A stretch of 64,000 nucleotides of DNA. Origin: Amaurobius ferox (taxonomy: Eukaryota > Arthropoda > Arachnida > Araneae > Amaurobiidae). Below, piece after piece: positions 44,019-57,900 of this stretch; positions within the stretch are counted from its first letter, which is position 1, and every line of letters begins with the position of its first letter. The stretch covers positions 6,871,191-6,935,190 of the forward strand of contig OX578145.1 of NCBI GenBank assembly GCA_951213105.1, written 5' to 3'. Under the pieces are notes generated by a model. That model did no database searches. It saw nothing but the letters and a program-made list of their open reading frames with translations, and had not been told where the DNA came from. The translations under genes were made by a program, and so were the position numbers.

Positions 44019-45783
44019 ATGGCTGGTTTCACAAATCAGGAAAAGGCGGACATGCATTTTATGTATGGTGCTGCGGACGAGAATGCTCGTAAAGCTCAAA
44101 GAATATACCTGGGGCATTTCCCAACAAGACGCGTGCCAGACCGAAAAATCTTTCAGCGATTGCATCGGTGGCTGTGTGTCCTTTGTCAGCAGCATGCATT
44201 AACACTCCTATATAGACAGGCTGGCGCAAGCGCCATTGAAGCTCCTGCTGTAACTGTCTGTCAATGCTATTTCAATGGCGAGCGCACATTACTTGTCTGA
44301 TGTTTGATATGTATTTTATCTGTAAAATGGGTGGCTGTAGTATAATAAATGGCACTAATCATTGGAGGAAGAAGTTGGAAATGTTTAAATTTCATCTAGA
44401 TCCCGAGAAAAGGAAAATAGGGCTTTATAAACTGCCGAAGAAATGGATAGATTCCTGGACATTCACCTGAATTGCGCAGTGTAAGTAGTTTTATATTTTA
44501 TGCTTTCTTTTGTCTTTTTAAAAGTAAATGTATGTTAAGATCTTGAAAAGAAGGTTTGAAAATTGGTTTCTTAAAGCTGAACTTTCAATAAATTAATTTT
44601 TTATAATAGTTAAATATACAGGATAATACACATAATAATTAAATATACAGTGTATATACAGGAGCCTTAGCATGCATGATACAGGACGTTCCAGGAGTGT
44701 GAGGACGCCACAAGTTGAAGAGAACATTCTGCAGAGGGTTGAAGATCGTCCGGAAAGCAGCACGCGGGCACTTTACCATGCTTTAAATGTATCCCAAAGA
44801 ACGGTTTGCCGAATATTAAGGAACGAATTATTACCCCCCTAGGATGCACAGAAAGTGCAAGCCTTGACACCTGCAGATTATTAGCCACGTGTCGATTTTG
44901 CACGCTGGTTTCTGCAACAGATGGCAGCGCAGCCTGATTTTAGTGCACGTTTTATTCACGGACGAATGCACCTTTACTCGTGAGGGCATTTTTAATATGC
45001 ACAATTTTCATGTGTGGGCATCTAGAAATCCACATTCCTTCAAGCAGTGTTTCTCCGCATATGTTTGAGCTGGAATCGTCCATGATCATTTAATTGGCCC
45101 ATATCTTCTACCATGCTGACTGGAAAGCAGAACATACCTCCTATTTTTATAGGAGGTATTGCCATAGTTACTGCAACATGTTCCTGAAAAGCATGTATGT
45201 GGTTCCAATACGACGGAGCACCACCCCATTTCAGCGTGGATGTGAAGCACACCTTAAATGCTACATTCCCAGGGCAATGGATTGGTCGGGGTGGTTGGTC
45301 CCTTAGCTTGGCCAGCACGATCGCCTGATCTCTCCTATCTCGACTTTTTCTTATGGGGCCATATGAAAAGTCTCAGTTACGATAGCCCCATCGACTCCGA
45401 CGAGGACCTTGTTGCTAGGATTGATGTTGCTGCCAGCGTTGTCCAAGATATGCCGGGTGTTTTTGCTAACGTGCGCCGCTCGCTACGTCGCAGATGTGAA
45501 GCCTGCATTACTGCTGGTGGTCGCACTTTTGAGCAATTTCTGTAACTTTGTCCATGCATTCTGCAATTTCTGTCAGTAAAACGTACTTCATGCCTACTCT
45601 GTCATTTTTGTATTTCCTCTTTTCACGAGAGAGTCATCATTTCCAAATTTCATGAGCTACCACCTAGCGGTTCACCTCTTGCGTTACGACCCTGATTTGT
45701 ATGGCAAAAATTGCTTGTTTAGATCTGATTTATCACCCCTTAAAGTTTGGCCCAAGAGTTCTGACTCACCCTGTATAGGGCAA
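44019..45783 (+). pseudogene. Mariner-type transposase with DUF4817 domain, interrupted
   Basis: The first part (44019-44175) reads MAGFTNQEKADMHFMYGAAD and FPTRRVPDRKIFQRLHRW, the DUF4817 helix-turn-helix found in a group of mariner-like transposases. The frame resumes at about 44665 with DTGRSRSVRTPQVEENILQR, RPESSTRALYHALNVSQRTV and FARWFLQQMAAQPDFSA, then after a frameshift FTDECTFTREG (catalytic Asp) and later RSPDLSYLDFFLWGHMKSL (the downstream catalytic acidic region, 45315-45370), ending FEQFL at 45545. A terminal repeat GAGTTCTGACTCACCCTGTATA lies at 45757-45778. Stops and shifts are numerous, and about 480 bases of foreign sequence split the gene. Confidence 0.85.
44190..44662 (+). 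other. Insertion in the mariner containing a degraded THAP-like exon
   Basis: At 44324-44476 the frame reads MGGCSIINGTNHWRKKLEMF, then KFHLDPEKRK. This resembles the N-terminus of a THAP zinc finger (C2CH), but the second Cys is Gly. Shortly after lies a donor-like AGTGTAAGTAG (about 44478). A small inverted pair (GCGCCATTGAAG / TTTCAATGGCGAGCGC) sits at 44230-44284. It may be a piece of a P-like or THAP9-like transposon. Confidence 0.4.
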
Positions 45784-46615
45784 ATAGAAAACTGGGCCCC
45801 CTAAGATTTCATTCCCTGGCCAAAAAGTACTGAAAGAAACACTGCTGTTGCCTCGTATGATGATTCATATTTGCCTTTAAGGAATGGACAATTCCGGCCT
45901 CTTTTTTTATTCGATTCGAAATGTTGAAAAACAGACAAAAGAATAAAAATTTTTATTCTTAGAGCTGTATTTCATGTTTTATTAGCAGTCAAAATTCGTC
46001 TTCCTGACTGTGGCGGGAAAACGATCCATTTTGGCGCGCACGGAAAGTGACGTCACAAGGTTCGTCCGCGGCTCGCGTCTTCGAGAATTGGTGCTTAAAT
46101 TTGGTTACATTTGGTTCCTATATTTATAATTGTTTCTTCCGTCCCAAACTGCCAAATAGTTAGTAGCCGAATATAGAAGTATTGTATTGCTCCAATGTGC
46201 CCGACTACTAGTTTTACATCATCAAATAAAATATTTATACCTGTGCCAAAAAATGCTTTTCGTAAAAAATAGTGTGAAGCGCAGGAAGCCAGATTGTAAA
46301 CAAAATTCACCACTGTCATTAAAGAGTGTTCATTACGTATGTTATGATAATAAATCAGTGACTGTAGAATCCAATTTTTAAAACCTTTTTATGAGAAATT
46401 ATTTCTTTATGATTTAATAAACTTTGAAAATCCTCGGCACTCTATTTTCAGTTTTGCTATTACGGATGAATTTAAAGCCAGATTCAAAGTGGATTATTGA
46501 CTTTGTACCCAATTTTGTGTGTGCTGTTCGCAGTTAATTTAGAGAGTATAAAAAATTCCGTGCATAAATTTTTTTTATACCAGTATGCTGCAGTGAGCTG
46601 TCGCAATTTAATATT
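45784..46615. other. Unassigned sequence
   Basis: Contains a TGACGTCA at 46048 within a GC-richer patch (46010-46090). No gene is recognised. Confidence 0.35.
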
Positions 46616-47503
46616 ACTTTCCTTATATACATAATGTATAAGGAAAGTATTGTGACGGGGTCGAAAATTCGAAATCGAGTTTTTGACGGGAAAGCACGTT
46701 TCAAGCATCCCTGATCACGAATCAAACATTTTTGAAGTGATGTCTGTGTGTGTCAGTGAGTCTGTGGAGACGATAACTGACGAACGAATCGACCGATTCG
46801 AACCAAATTTGGTACAAAAATCACAATCCGTAAACACTGGAAGCCTATTGTTTTTATACGTAATTGAATGTTCAGAACCCCCCTAAATTTTCGAGTGAAA
46901 TTTTGAAAAAATCGTCAAAAAATCAAAACCACTAATAAAGTTACGCAAATAGACATTTCTTATGTAATTTTTCATTAGAAAACGATTGACAAATTTTAGA
47001 ATGCTAACATGAACCGTTTTCGAGATATTGCACATTTCTCAAAAAAATTATTAAAAAGTCATATAAAATGAAAAAAAAATATTTCATATTGAGACACATG
47101 TTCACTTTTCATATGTAATACCATGCGATAAATTGGATGACACCATTCTCGTGGATCTAGCTCGTTCCATTCATGAAAAAAGATACTTTGAGTAATACTT
47201 TTGTATTTGAACGCCAATAATCATTTACCTGCTGTAAGAACAACTTATTTCTTCGTCCATAACACTTGGCGAGATTTTGGCGACGAATTTGGCAGAAAGG
47301 TTTTTGAAATGTTGCCAAATTAACGAAAATCTCGCCAAATGGATAAAAATGACGCTAAATCAATGAAAATGACGACTAATTGTCGAAAATTCAATATCTT
47401 GGAAAGAATATTAGTATCTACTATAAGAAAAACCTATTTTTTTACTGTAAAAATAGTAAATTCGTTACATTATATAAGGAAAGTCATGTGTTGCCCACAT
47501 CAG
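46616..47503 (+). mobile_element. HP element copy 2
   Basis: 5' palindrome ACTTTCCTTATATACATAAT followed by GTATAAGGAAAGT, then TGTGACGGGGTCGAAAATTCG, CGTTTCAAGCATCCCTGATC, GATGTCTGTGTGTGTCAG and ACCGATTCGAACCAAATTTG. It ends ACATTATATAAGGAAAGTCA, TGTGTTGCCCACATCAGA. It is nearly identical to copy 4 over most of its length. There is no ORF. Confidence 0.85.
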
Positions 47504-50307
47504 ATTTTTTTCATTAAGTACATGTGCTTTTGAAAAGTTATAAAATACATTTTATCTAAAAACATAAATCCCAAATTTGAAACATTGCACAAAAGTAATA
47601 GAAATTAAATTGAAAATAATTTAAAATTGCTTCACCTATTCAGAATCATAAATGATTTACTGTTTATTATAGGTTTTAAAATATAATATTATAAGAAACA
47701 CTTTAAAACTGCTTTTAATTTAAAAATAAATTATTAGATATTATATTTAGAATCTTCACAAATCATATAAATATAATAGAAAAATATATGCATAAAATAT
47801 ATATACATATAAACATAAATATTATTTTTAATTCCTAGAAAAAATACACCGCTCAATCTAAACTTTCAGTTTAAATTTACTGTATAACAAACTTAACTAT
47901 AAAAGGCTATTTGCATTCAAAAAACTACGGAGCACATTACAAAAAAAAAAAAAAAAAAAAATCAGAGGTGGGTCGTCCAGTCGAATGGAGCCGAAATGGT
48001 TTTGCGTAAATAATATTTTGTAAAATGAAACTTCAGTAAGATTCAATTTGTTCGATTTTGTTTTGTCAGACTCATTTGTTTCGTTTACAGGCTTTCAAAG
48101 TGTTACAAATTACTTGCTACTGTGTATAGCTAGCTAGCACTTTTACTTTTCGTCCCGATTTCATCTGGATACTCCGACTCTAGATATGCAATTTTCTCTA
48201 AATATGAAATGTTTTTATTAACTTGCAATTTTTTTATTAACAATATATCTGACGAGATGTTACATTCAAGTTAATTTATAAACTTGTCTGGCGGCACATA
48301 ATTACGCACTTGATTATGTATATTTCCATGTATTATGTTCAAGCCTCATCAATCATTAAACATCTTTAGAATCCCCAAGCTCATTTAACCTTCTAATCTC
48401 TTTAAATAAAATATCTCGTTCTTGTGCACCCATATTTCACCAAGGAGTAAGTAAAGAAATTGAGTTGCAACAATCGCGATATTTTAAAATATTGCAGCTT
48501 TCCCAGCTATTGGAAAATCCAATATTTTTGTCGCTATCGAAATTATAACCACTCGATCCAAAACCCAATTATATACACTTGCAAGACTTTAAAAGAACTA
48601 CAAATTATTGCTTATTGTTCATAGTTAGCACTTTTAGTTTTTATAAGCATTACAAACTTGTAAAACGAAAAATTTTTAATCTACGTCAACTTGACAAGAC
48701 GATTACTCGAAAACTAAGTCAGTAAGGTTCAATAAATTAGCTTTTGTTTTTTCAAAAATTAGGTTCAGAAACTAAATTTGTTAATACATATTTTTGTCGC
48801 TTACTATTTATATCTATCTTTTGAAGTTTAAGTGAAAGTAAGAAAAATTAAACAGTCACTCGCTCGGATAGATGCTTTAAGTGTTTTCTAAAGAAGTTCT
48901 AAAGTATTAAAATTATTTTATATATTCATAATCTGGACCAACAGAACAAGAAAAAAATATGTACATTTTTATCTATCAGATTCGGAGAAATTGGCGTCAA
49001 AAGTGTTTGAATTTTTCGTAATGTTGCGATTTCCACCACAGATACACTAAATGCGCGCAGAGATGTAATTACATAATAATAATAAATCTTCAAGAAAAGG
49101 GTATCAAGTTTACACCTCGAGTTTCAGCTGTCACAAAATATTCATTGTTTCTGAAATAAAGCGCCATCACAGTAAAATCGATCTTAGGCAAATTGTCTGA
49201 TTCCTCTTCAAAATCTAGGATCAAAACCAAGATCCATGTTTTCAATAAAATAAAATAATCAGCAAGTGATATATTCAAACAGACCAAGTACAAAAGTAAA
49301 ATTTCAATCATACACAAAATTAAACCCCTACTACCCTGCAAATATCGACACGCAAATATAAACACGATAGAATGTTGCATCACAGGTCGAACAGGCCATG
49401 TGACGTCACAGCCAATCACGGGCCGTTTTGTGTTTGAGTAGATTTTGCGGTTTTTCATTTCTTGATATTTAAATAAATAATTATTTTAAAAGATTTTCGC
49501 TTGGATATTTGAAATCAGAAAAAAATTCTCTATAAAAAATCAATTGGTTTTATGAGCTTTAAAAAAAAACCGAAATTGTCCATTAAACACAAGTTACATT
49601 ACATTCAATAATAAATTAAAAAGAACCCAAATTTGAAAAGTCTACACACATCAAGAATGAGCATTTGTGTTTCTGTTTATCAGTTTGATTTGATAATATC
49701 AGAGATTCAATGAGAAAATGAGATGAAATTCTCTTCATTGAGATTATGTTTAAAGAAAATGCTTTATTCACCCATTTATCGGTGAACAATGCAACACGTT
49801 TTTGTTAGAGCTCATCAGCACCCAATATTCTTGACTGCAGTGGTAACAAGATAATGGAGGACGCCATTTTTGTTCACTTTACCTTTTCCACACCATTTTC
49901 GGTCTGCTTTATTCAAGTTAGGGTCCTTTCCTTTCCGTCAATAAAAGAGCTGTAATGTCGATAACAAACTTAAACTTTTGTTAATTGCGCATGGCAACCA
50001 ACATGGAATAGGCGTTAACTACAATGGCAGCCAAGAAAACGCTATTGGCCGCAATTTTGCGAACTTCAGTAATACAATTTACTTTTTTTTTTGTATAACA
50101 TAGAGAAAAACTGTTTATTAATTATATTAAAGTTTGAGCAAAATACATATATGTAGATAATCTATCTAAAATCAGAAGTTAAAAAATATATAAATAAACA
50201 CTATATAAAACAAATTCAACAAACATCATAAGTATTCGTGCTAATAAGGTAAGATTCATAACAGAAATCCTTTCATCAGAATGTTTACATGATTGCTTTG
50301 AGATTTT
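47504..50307. other. AT-rich sequence, nothing recognised
   Basis: An A-run lies at 47939-47960. The 122-residue minus-strand ORF at 49090-49458 has hydrophobic stretches but no recognised family, and overlaps a TGACGTCA (49401). Paired TGTAACTTGC/ACTTGCTACT-type repeats near 48100 and 48600 suggest an old duplication. Confidence 0.35.
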
Positions 50308-50385
50308 ACTTTCCCTATATACATAGTATAATGTATATAGGGAATGTATTGTGACAGGTCGAAAATTCGAATTCTCGATGCACTA
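50308..50385 (+). mobile_element. HP element copy 3 (5' end only)
   Basis: ACTTTCCCTATATACATAGT...ATGTATATAGGGAATGTATTGTGACAGGTCGAAAATTCGAATT matches the HP 5' palindrome and first 30 bases. The similarity stops by about 50385. Confidence 0.75.
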
Positions 50386-51398
50386 GAAGCCGAAAAGACT
50401 ACAAATCGAAAGGCGGATGGTTGGCGCGATTTGAAGGCAACGATTCTGTCCAGGTTGTACTGGCAGAGGTACAATGCAGTACGGCCTGTGAACCATTTCC
50501 GCAAGGCAAGTTATTTATGTCCATAAATATTTTCGTTCTTTTCCGGTCGGTCAAACTCTCCTTTCGCAAAATAGAACATTCGGAACGAATACGAAATCAT
50601 TTCGCCATAACATGAGCCAAAGGGGAAGATGACATTTTTGACTTTCTCGTACACTATTGTAGAAAAAGTGTTGTTATACCTCCACACACGTAAAAGAAAA
50701 AAAAAAAGACAGATCAACACGCTTAAAAAATTTATTTCAAGCACTTTTGGAAACGAATCTGTGTGTGTGTGTAACACGACTCAAAAACGAAATGCACCTT
50801 TCACTGATAGAATTTTGAGTTGGGATTAGAACTCGAATCATTTAAAATTCAAGATTTTCCTAGAATTATTTCTTATGCAAATTAACTGGAGTAATACCCA
50901 AATCCATTTTAGGCTGCTTGCGATTTATTTATTTCCCAAACGTGGCGACTTTTTCAGACTCCTTTGGCTGCCTTTTAGATAATACCTTGCAACACTAATG
51001 TCGAACGTAGTTTCTTGGCAATGTTTTCTGAATACGATTCGGTATGTGTTTTATTAGAAACGGGAAAAGGGAAAAAGAAAAAAAGAACTTAAGTAACGGA
51101 AAATCCATGCTTTTATAAATATTGCAAAAATCAAGGACAATAAATAAAATAAAAGTATAAATCGAAATTTTAAAAAGCCATGGTATTCGGAGCTTTTACT
51201 GCTTAACATATCTCTTTTTTAAACAGATAAAAATAAATATTCCCATTCCCATGTTTGAAATCGACTCTTCATTGACTAATTAATAGTGTCTGGAATACTA
51301 CATTCAAAGCACTGTAACCAAACTATCTCGAACCTACTGCAGGGTCCATTTTCATGTTTTTATTTTGAAACCTTTCTGTGTTTGTGTCGCGTACTAGG
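50386..51398. other. AT-rich sequence, nothing recognised
   Basis: No repeat or gene is recognised. The short overlapping ORFs here have no shared features with known families. Confidence 0.35.
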
Positions 51399-54300
51399 CA
51401 GGCCCGTAGCCAGGCCGAATGTAAAGGGGGGGGGGGGGGGGGGGGCATCGAAAACTTTGGGGGGCCAAATAGTTTTATGTTCTCAGGGTTATATCCAAGA
51501 TTTTATTTCGAGGGGGAGGGGTTCCTAATATTTGTTACCACTCAATTGACCTTTAACTTTTAAATGTTTCAATTACTGACAAGGGAGCGTTCAAGTATTA
51601 CGTAAGCACCGTTGGGCTGTGCATATTTTCCTATGTTAGCTAATGTTAATTTTTTCAATTTATTCTTATGAGGGGGAAGGGTATAAAATGGCCAAAATAC
51701 TTGAACTTTGAAATAGTAAGTATTACGTAATACTTGAACGCTCCCCAATGAGCAAACAAACACTTTAGATTAAGAAGTGAAGTGTAGTCAAAATGAATTC
51801 AAAATAAAGAAAAAAAAAATGACATTGCATTAGAATTTCATTTGAAACTATTTACAATTCTACCTGGAATTCACACTTTATAATAGCAGCAGCTTTCTCG
51901 TCTTCATTTTTGTAAACGACAATACAAATTTGTCCAAGTCCAGAGCTTTCGTAATGTCTTTATTGCAAGACATTAACACCAGGTCTGCTTTCCGGCCATG
52001 ACACATCGACAGTCTCTGGAGACATAACACTGCTGTTAAGTGCGAGAAACAGTTTTCAACTGTTGCAGTACTACTTGGAATGGTTTGTGCAACTTCTACT
52101 AGTAGTCCAATTCCTGGAAATGCAGATCCATAATTGGATAATTCAGCAGAAAACTGGGCTAATGATGACACATCCCCAATTAATAATTCTGCCAATTGAC
52201 GTTCGTGTTCCAAGTTTACCCTTTGGCTCACACAGTCTGTGTTACGCAGTAGAATTTCACAGAGAGGTCGTAAGTTGTCCATACTCCTGCTTTTGCTAAG
52301 CAAGTGTTTAGATGCCGCTGCTATGACAAAGTTTACTCTCTCCTTGAATCTGTTCCCCATCTCTTGAGTGCAGTGATTAAGAACTCTTTTATACCCTTCC
52401 CTGTTGGTGTCCATCCTGCTCCTGCCTTCGAAGTTTACGCTTTCACCACCAACAATATGGTCTTTAAAAAATCCTGGCATCACACGCTGTCGCTTTGCAT
52501 GGACTTCAATCTTCTTTGCATGTACTTTCAATAGTTTCACTGCAAACATTCTCTGCAACTTCAAAGATGCTTTGGAAAGCGCTCTCATCTTTTCTCATTG
52601 ATTGGAGTTGACTTAGAACATTCTCAATCCATTTTATGACTGCATCTATGTTTAAATCCCTCTGCTGCAGCAATGCTGTTACAGGCTTCAGATATCCTAG
52701 CACTTTAAGCATCCATTCAGTAAGAAAACATAATGTCAGGTTACTAACCTGTTTTAGCAGTCCAATAGCTTCAGTTTTGAGAGCACCCAATTTTTCTGCA
52801 GAACGGACAATATACTCTAATGCTGAAACAACTGCATTCCTGTCAGAATTAATAACAGATATGGAATCCAAATGTCCAGTCCACCTCTGAACTAATAGGC
52901 GTTTTAAAGATTTCCCTTCATAAATACGAGAAACGCGGCCTTTCTTAAAGAAAGCATATAAGTGCTCACACACATCCAAATACTCCTTTACCTCTAAGAT
53001 TGCTTTAATACCATGTACTATTACTGAGTGCAGCTGGTGGTTGAAGCAATGAAGAAATACTATGTTCCTTCCGAGTTCTTTTGACATAAGAAACTGGCCC
53101 CTGCATTACAGGTGCTCCATCAAAAGATTGAGCTACCAGCTTGTCAAAATTGAATCCCATTGCAGTAAGTGTTGACAGAATCACACTCTTTATATTTGAA
53201 GCATTTTGGGAATCTAATTCTACAACAGCAAAGCACCTTTCAACTGGCTTCATATCTACGAGGTAACGAACAGCAATTGCCAGATCTTAAATGCACTGTT
53301 TGTCTCTTGTTTCATCTCTCAATATAGCAGTGCAAAAACTACTGAAGTGCATTATAATCTGTTGCACTGTTTCAGCCATGTGGTGGATTATTTCGTTTTG
53401 TATTTCTGGGCTAGTATATTTTGCATTCTGAGGGATCAGTTTGATGATTTTTTGTAATCTTTCATCTTTTCGTAATGAAAATTCAAATAATTGCAAAAAT
53501 TGGCCACTTGTATCTTGACCCAGTGTCTCACAGTTAGAATCACCTCTGAAAGCCAGTTGACTACCAGAAATTGAACAATTTCAGCTATGCATCTTATGTA
53601 GTATCTGTTATTTTCCACAGTTTCGGTACACAATTTCTTCTGAATAGTTTCACCAGTTCTCTCACGTTTTTGATGTTCAAGGTAACTGGACATGACACAT
53701 AGGTGTGCATGTCCAGTTACCATAGGTGTGCATGCTTCGAAAAGCCCTTATTATTTTCTACGGCATGTTTCCATTCTGTATACCCAGCACTAATAAATGC
53801 AATGTCAGAACTGAGAGATGGAAATTTTCTACATGCAAAACAGAAAGCAGAATACTTTAACCATTCCCATGTTTTACACCATGTAGCTCGGAACCTTCTT
53901 AACCGGCCCGAAATCATTGTTCCAGGGTACTGGGACAATACAGGCTGAGCAGAGTTATTTTCTCCTAAATAGTTCAATTTAATGGCAGATTGTATGGCTG
54001 AAGTCGCTGGCGGTGTCTTATAGTTTATCGCAACATCTTTTCGTGGCGTAGTGTTCGCCTCTGCAACAGTAACATCATCGGCATATTCAATAGAAGAAGA
54101 TTCAAAAGCAGGATCACCAGTAGAACGGAGAGAACTCAAAATTGAAACCTGTTTACGACTCATTTTGTTTCTCCCTTGATGTTTATTCACTTTAACTTCA
54201 CAAAAAATACTTTTCAATAGGAACAGACAGATATTTAAAAATTTCGGTTATCAAGTATCCCTTTCTGTATTTTAAGTTTGTTTCAGAGCGTTCAACTATT

Positions 54301-54951
54301 ATAATAACTTACTTCGTTCGTCAGAGACCTCGAAAAACTAACTATGTTCCTTAAGACAGTTGAACCTAGGCCTAACCAAAGCACGTGATACAGTAAAAAA
54401 TCACAAAAACTTTTTCAACAGCCGGACACAGAAGATACATAAAACTGGACTAAATTTTCACAAGAACATTTCTTTCTTCAAAAGCACATCAAAACACTTC
54501 ACAACTTCACATCAGTTTTTTAGGATAAACACAAACAAATCAGCCCAAAGTTGTATCGCACGGAAAAGATCGGTCAAGAACTGTCCGCTGATATTTACTA
54601 GCTGCATGCAGTGTTGCCACTCCATAAAATAAAAAAATCCCTACTTGGTAACCAAGAAATTTCATATTATCCCTCAACAAGCAAATATTTAAGGAAAAAG
54701 GTCTCTCCTAGAATCAATAATATAAATTAGGTCGCAAATGATTTTTCAACTGAAGCAAAACATGTCAGACCCTCCGATATTAAACAGCGCTACATTTTAT
54801 GAAAACACGACTTTTATACTAAACAAACGGAGCTATTAAAACAAGTCTTTCAAAAAAAATTTTACGTAACATTATTTTATCATTTGGGGGAGGGGAATCA
54901 AATGATTATCTAGGGAGGGCCAGGTCCGCCCCTCCCCTGACTACGGGCCTG
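51399..54951 (-). mobile_element. hAT transposon number 3
   Basis: Ends CAGGCCCGTAGCCAGG (left) and, reverse-complemented, CAGGCCCGTAGTCAGG (right), each followed by G-rich sequence. The flanks GTACTAGG and GTGTCAGG agree at 5 of 8 positions, consistent with an old 8-bp duplication. It contains a decayed transposase on the minus strand. Confidence 0.85.
51878..54217 (-). pseudogene. hAT transposase number 3 (ZMYM1-like), several frameshifts
   Basis: In order on the minus strand: a TTF-type zinc finger region (FRATWCKTWEWLKYSAFCFA, then CRKFPS, about 53900-53820); FLVVN, then in another frame QLAFRGDSNCETLG (about 53570-53520); FCTAILRDETRDKQCI with the first catalytic Asp (about 53320); VAQSFDGAPVMQG with the second (about 53130); LHCFNHQLHSVIVHGI (about 53055-53010); and TATVENCFSHLTAV with the Glu (about 52050). 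Lesions: a 23-bp tandem duplication at about 53697-53742 that shifts frame, a shift near 53562, an in-frame stop near 53287, and shifts near 53095 and 52540. It cannot be made as one protein. Confidence 0.85.
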
Positions 54952-57900
54952 GTGTCAGGTCATTTAAATATTGAAAACAAACGCCGAATGGGGTACATCG
55001 AAAAAGAGTCGTTTAATAAATGAATGGCTTGCTCACACGCACTTGCAACGAGTTTGGCTTCAATTTGTAATGAATACATGAATGACTGTTCATTATAAAC
55101 CATTAACTATTATTAAACATGAACGATATTCATAAACAATTCCGTGGTCCGTGCAGATAGGAAAGAATTTTTGACATATCTTTAACAGACATATCTTTAA
55201 CAGATTTATTAACAAGGGAGTCATTGACTAAAAAATTCCCCCAAGGCTTTGATTAACGGCAATCGATCTGTAAACATTTTGTCTTTTTTTTTAAGTTCGG
55301 CAATAACCATGAGCACCCATAGAACTTTTTCCGGTGGGAAGGGGTGGTGGAAAGCACAGACATCAGTGGAGAAAACTCAAGGATAAGACGAACAACATTC
55401 ACTAGCTAGATGCCCACCTTTGTGACTTCGAATGTTGAGCGGGCAAGTGTCCCTCTTGCCCTCCCTTGCGGGCACCCATGGCCATAACCGAGTCGAAAAC
55501 TCAATTACAAAGTAATTTTTCAAAGGTTATAATTTTGAAAAATTAAGCTCGCGCGAACTTATTTCAAGACGAAGTTTTGGCTTATATCACGTTTGCTCGG
55601 ATCCCAAGTTTACATTCTTCTTTGTTTACGAGTTGTCGACAGGAGCAAAGAAAATAATTCATTTTCTAACTCCTGACCCTCGTGGACCCCTCCGCCCGTA
55701 TTAAAGGCTCCAATACAAAAGGCCATTGGTAGTTTTTGATGGTAGTTTGGGAAAAGAGGACTCGCTCGCCTCACCAAACAAGAATGTCTCCGCAGATCGG
55801 CAGAAATTTATTCTTTTAAGAGAATAAACCCATACTCACATAACCAAACTAAAGAGGGCGTTATCAAAGACAGAATCACGTCCCCATTACCAATATCCGA
55901 CCCGTTTTGCATCTTATAACGACTTCTTCAGTACAACATAGACGATTCCCACAAACATAATGACAAACATTTACCAAGTGAACATCTATGCCTATTCATG
56001 ACTCTCCCGTCCAAATTCGAAGCATTCGGCAGGTTTCAGGACTGCCCAATCTTCTCAACCAGATAGTTGAATCTTCAATTACAAAATGGATAAGGGACAA
56101 TGCGATCGAGATTTAAACAGAGATAGCGCTAAAGCCCCTATTACACGACAGTAATTTGGGACAACAAACCGTCCGCAAAACATCTTTGGGACGTTTGTGA
56201 CGTCACTCCACGCAGCACAGAACGAAAGTGATGTCACTCCAAGCACCAAATGCTCAAGGACTCAAGGACGGGGGTTCAGTGAAGTTCCCACGAGAGGATG
56301 TAATCCTCCCTTTAAACTTTAGGTGAAAAGGAAAAGTGTCAGAAAAGAATTTACTTAAAGGCAGAGTTTACAACTAAAAGGTGCTTGGAGAGGGGGGGGG
56401 GGGGGGAGAGATGACCGAAATCATGCCCCTTCCCAAAGTCTTCAGAAATGAAAGAGCTGGGGCCCAAGCGGGCTGCCAGCAGGAGAGGAAAGGTGGGGAA
56501 GGAAGAGGGGCGCAGGGCCTTGAGCTTGAGAATGCCTAGCAGAGAAAAGGGGAAAGGGCTTGCCAACTAATCGAGAATTCCCAAAAGTGCGGGAGGGGTA
56601 CAGAAATGGTTACAAGTCTGTGTCAGAAAGGAGAGCAGATAAAAACTATGCTAGACGTCTCCGCTTGTTGGAGCGGAAGAAAATATCTCGCACGGATCGC
56701 ACAGGTACGACCGAGGGCGCTCCTGGGTTACCAGGACGGTAGCGTGGGATACTGTCGAGCGTAGGATTATTCAAGCTTCTCAGATCTCTATGGAATTTAA
56801 GCGATACATTTTTGACATATTCCAAAAATAGCCGAATATTGAGGTCTTTATGCAGAACTTCTAACTGGACGTAGATCGGCAGATTAGCAAACGAACGTAA
56901 AGCGTTATTTTGAAGTACAGTACACCCCCCTATAACACGGTAGATACGTTCCGTATTATATGAATCCGTGTTGTACGAGTCACTTAGATTATACAAATGA
57001 GCCGTTCACAGACCAAAGCGATTAACTTACTTGTTATATTTAAAATAACTTTCTTTAATAATCAGGCTTTAGACACGATATGACAACAATTTTTATGGCC
57101 GTTGAATAATAATTTTTTTTTTCACAAGAAATGTACAAAAATTTATCAATACATATTTTCTACCTTTTCTTTTATGGACTTAATCGTTTTGGCAAATGAG
57201 CGGCTCACATACAATTTACTTATGCATAAACATACACTTATACAGATACTTAACAAAGATGTAAAATAAATATTTAATATGTAAGAGTTAAAATATTTTT
57301 TATTTCTCTTCAAAACAAATAAATATTGAAATTAAAAATGTTTTGTTATTCCTATTGCGTTAAATAAAAGAAGCAATTACACTTTTTTTTTACATTTATT
57401 CATTGTCGGAGCTATTGCATTTTCAAATTGAAATTTCTGCGGCTATTCCATTAAAAAACTTCAGTCACTTCTCCAGATCACCTGTTTTTTCGATTACGTG
57501 AAAAATATCAGGTATAACAGTATTTGCTTCATAGCTAAAATCGCAGCAAATGTCTTAGCAAAATGCTAAAAAAACTAACACATTTTAAACCCTGCTATGG
57601 AAGCATTTCGTTAATTTTATTTTCATTATTAGATTTTACTTACATTTTTTGCAACTCAAACATTAAATTGAATCTTATTAAATCAAAACTTCAAAGAATT
57701 CATAATATTCGCAAAATTTTTGTTTTGATAATCTGCACTAAATGACTGGTATGACTCATTAAATTTGCCTCAGGAAATATTTTTCATAGCCGTATTAAAT
57801 TTAGTTAAATATCTGATAAAAGATTAGATATATTCCCAAGAACTTCGTAATGTAGTAAATTGCTTTGTGTGGGCTATAAGTAAATTCCAAATCTCTTTAG

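Noticed and set aside
49090..49458. 122-residue minus-strand ORF as a gene
   Set aside because: It is hydrophobic and without recognisable motifs, splice context or neighbours; probably chance.
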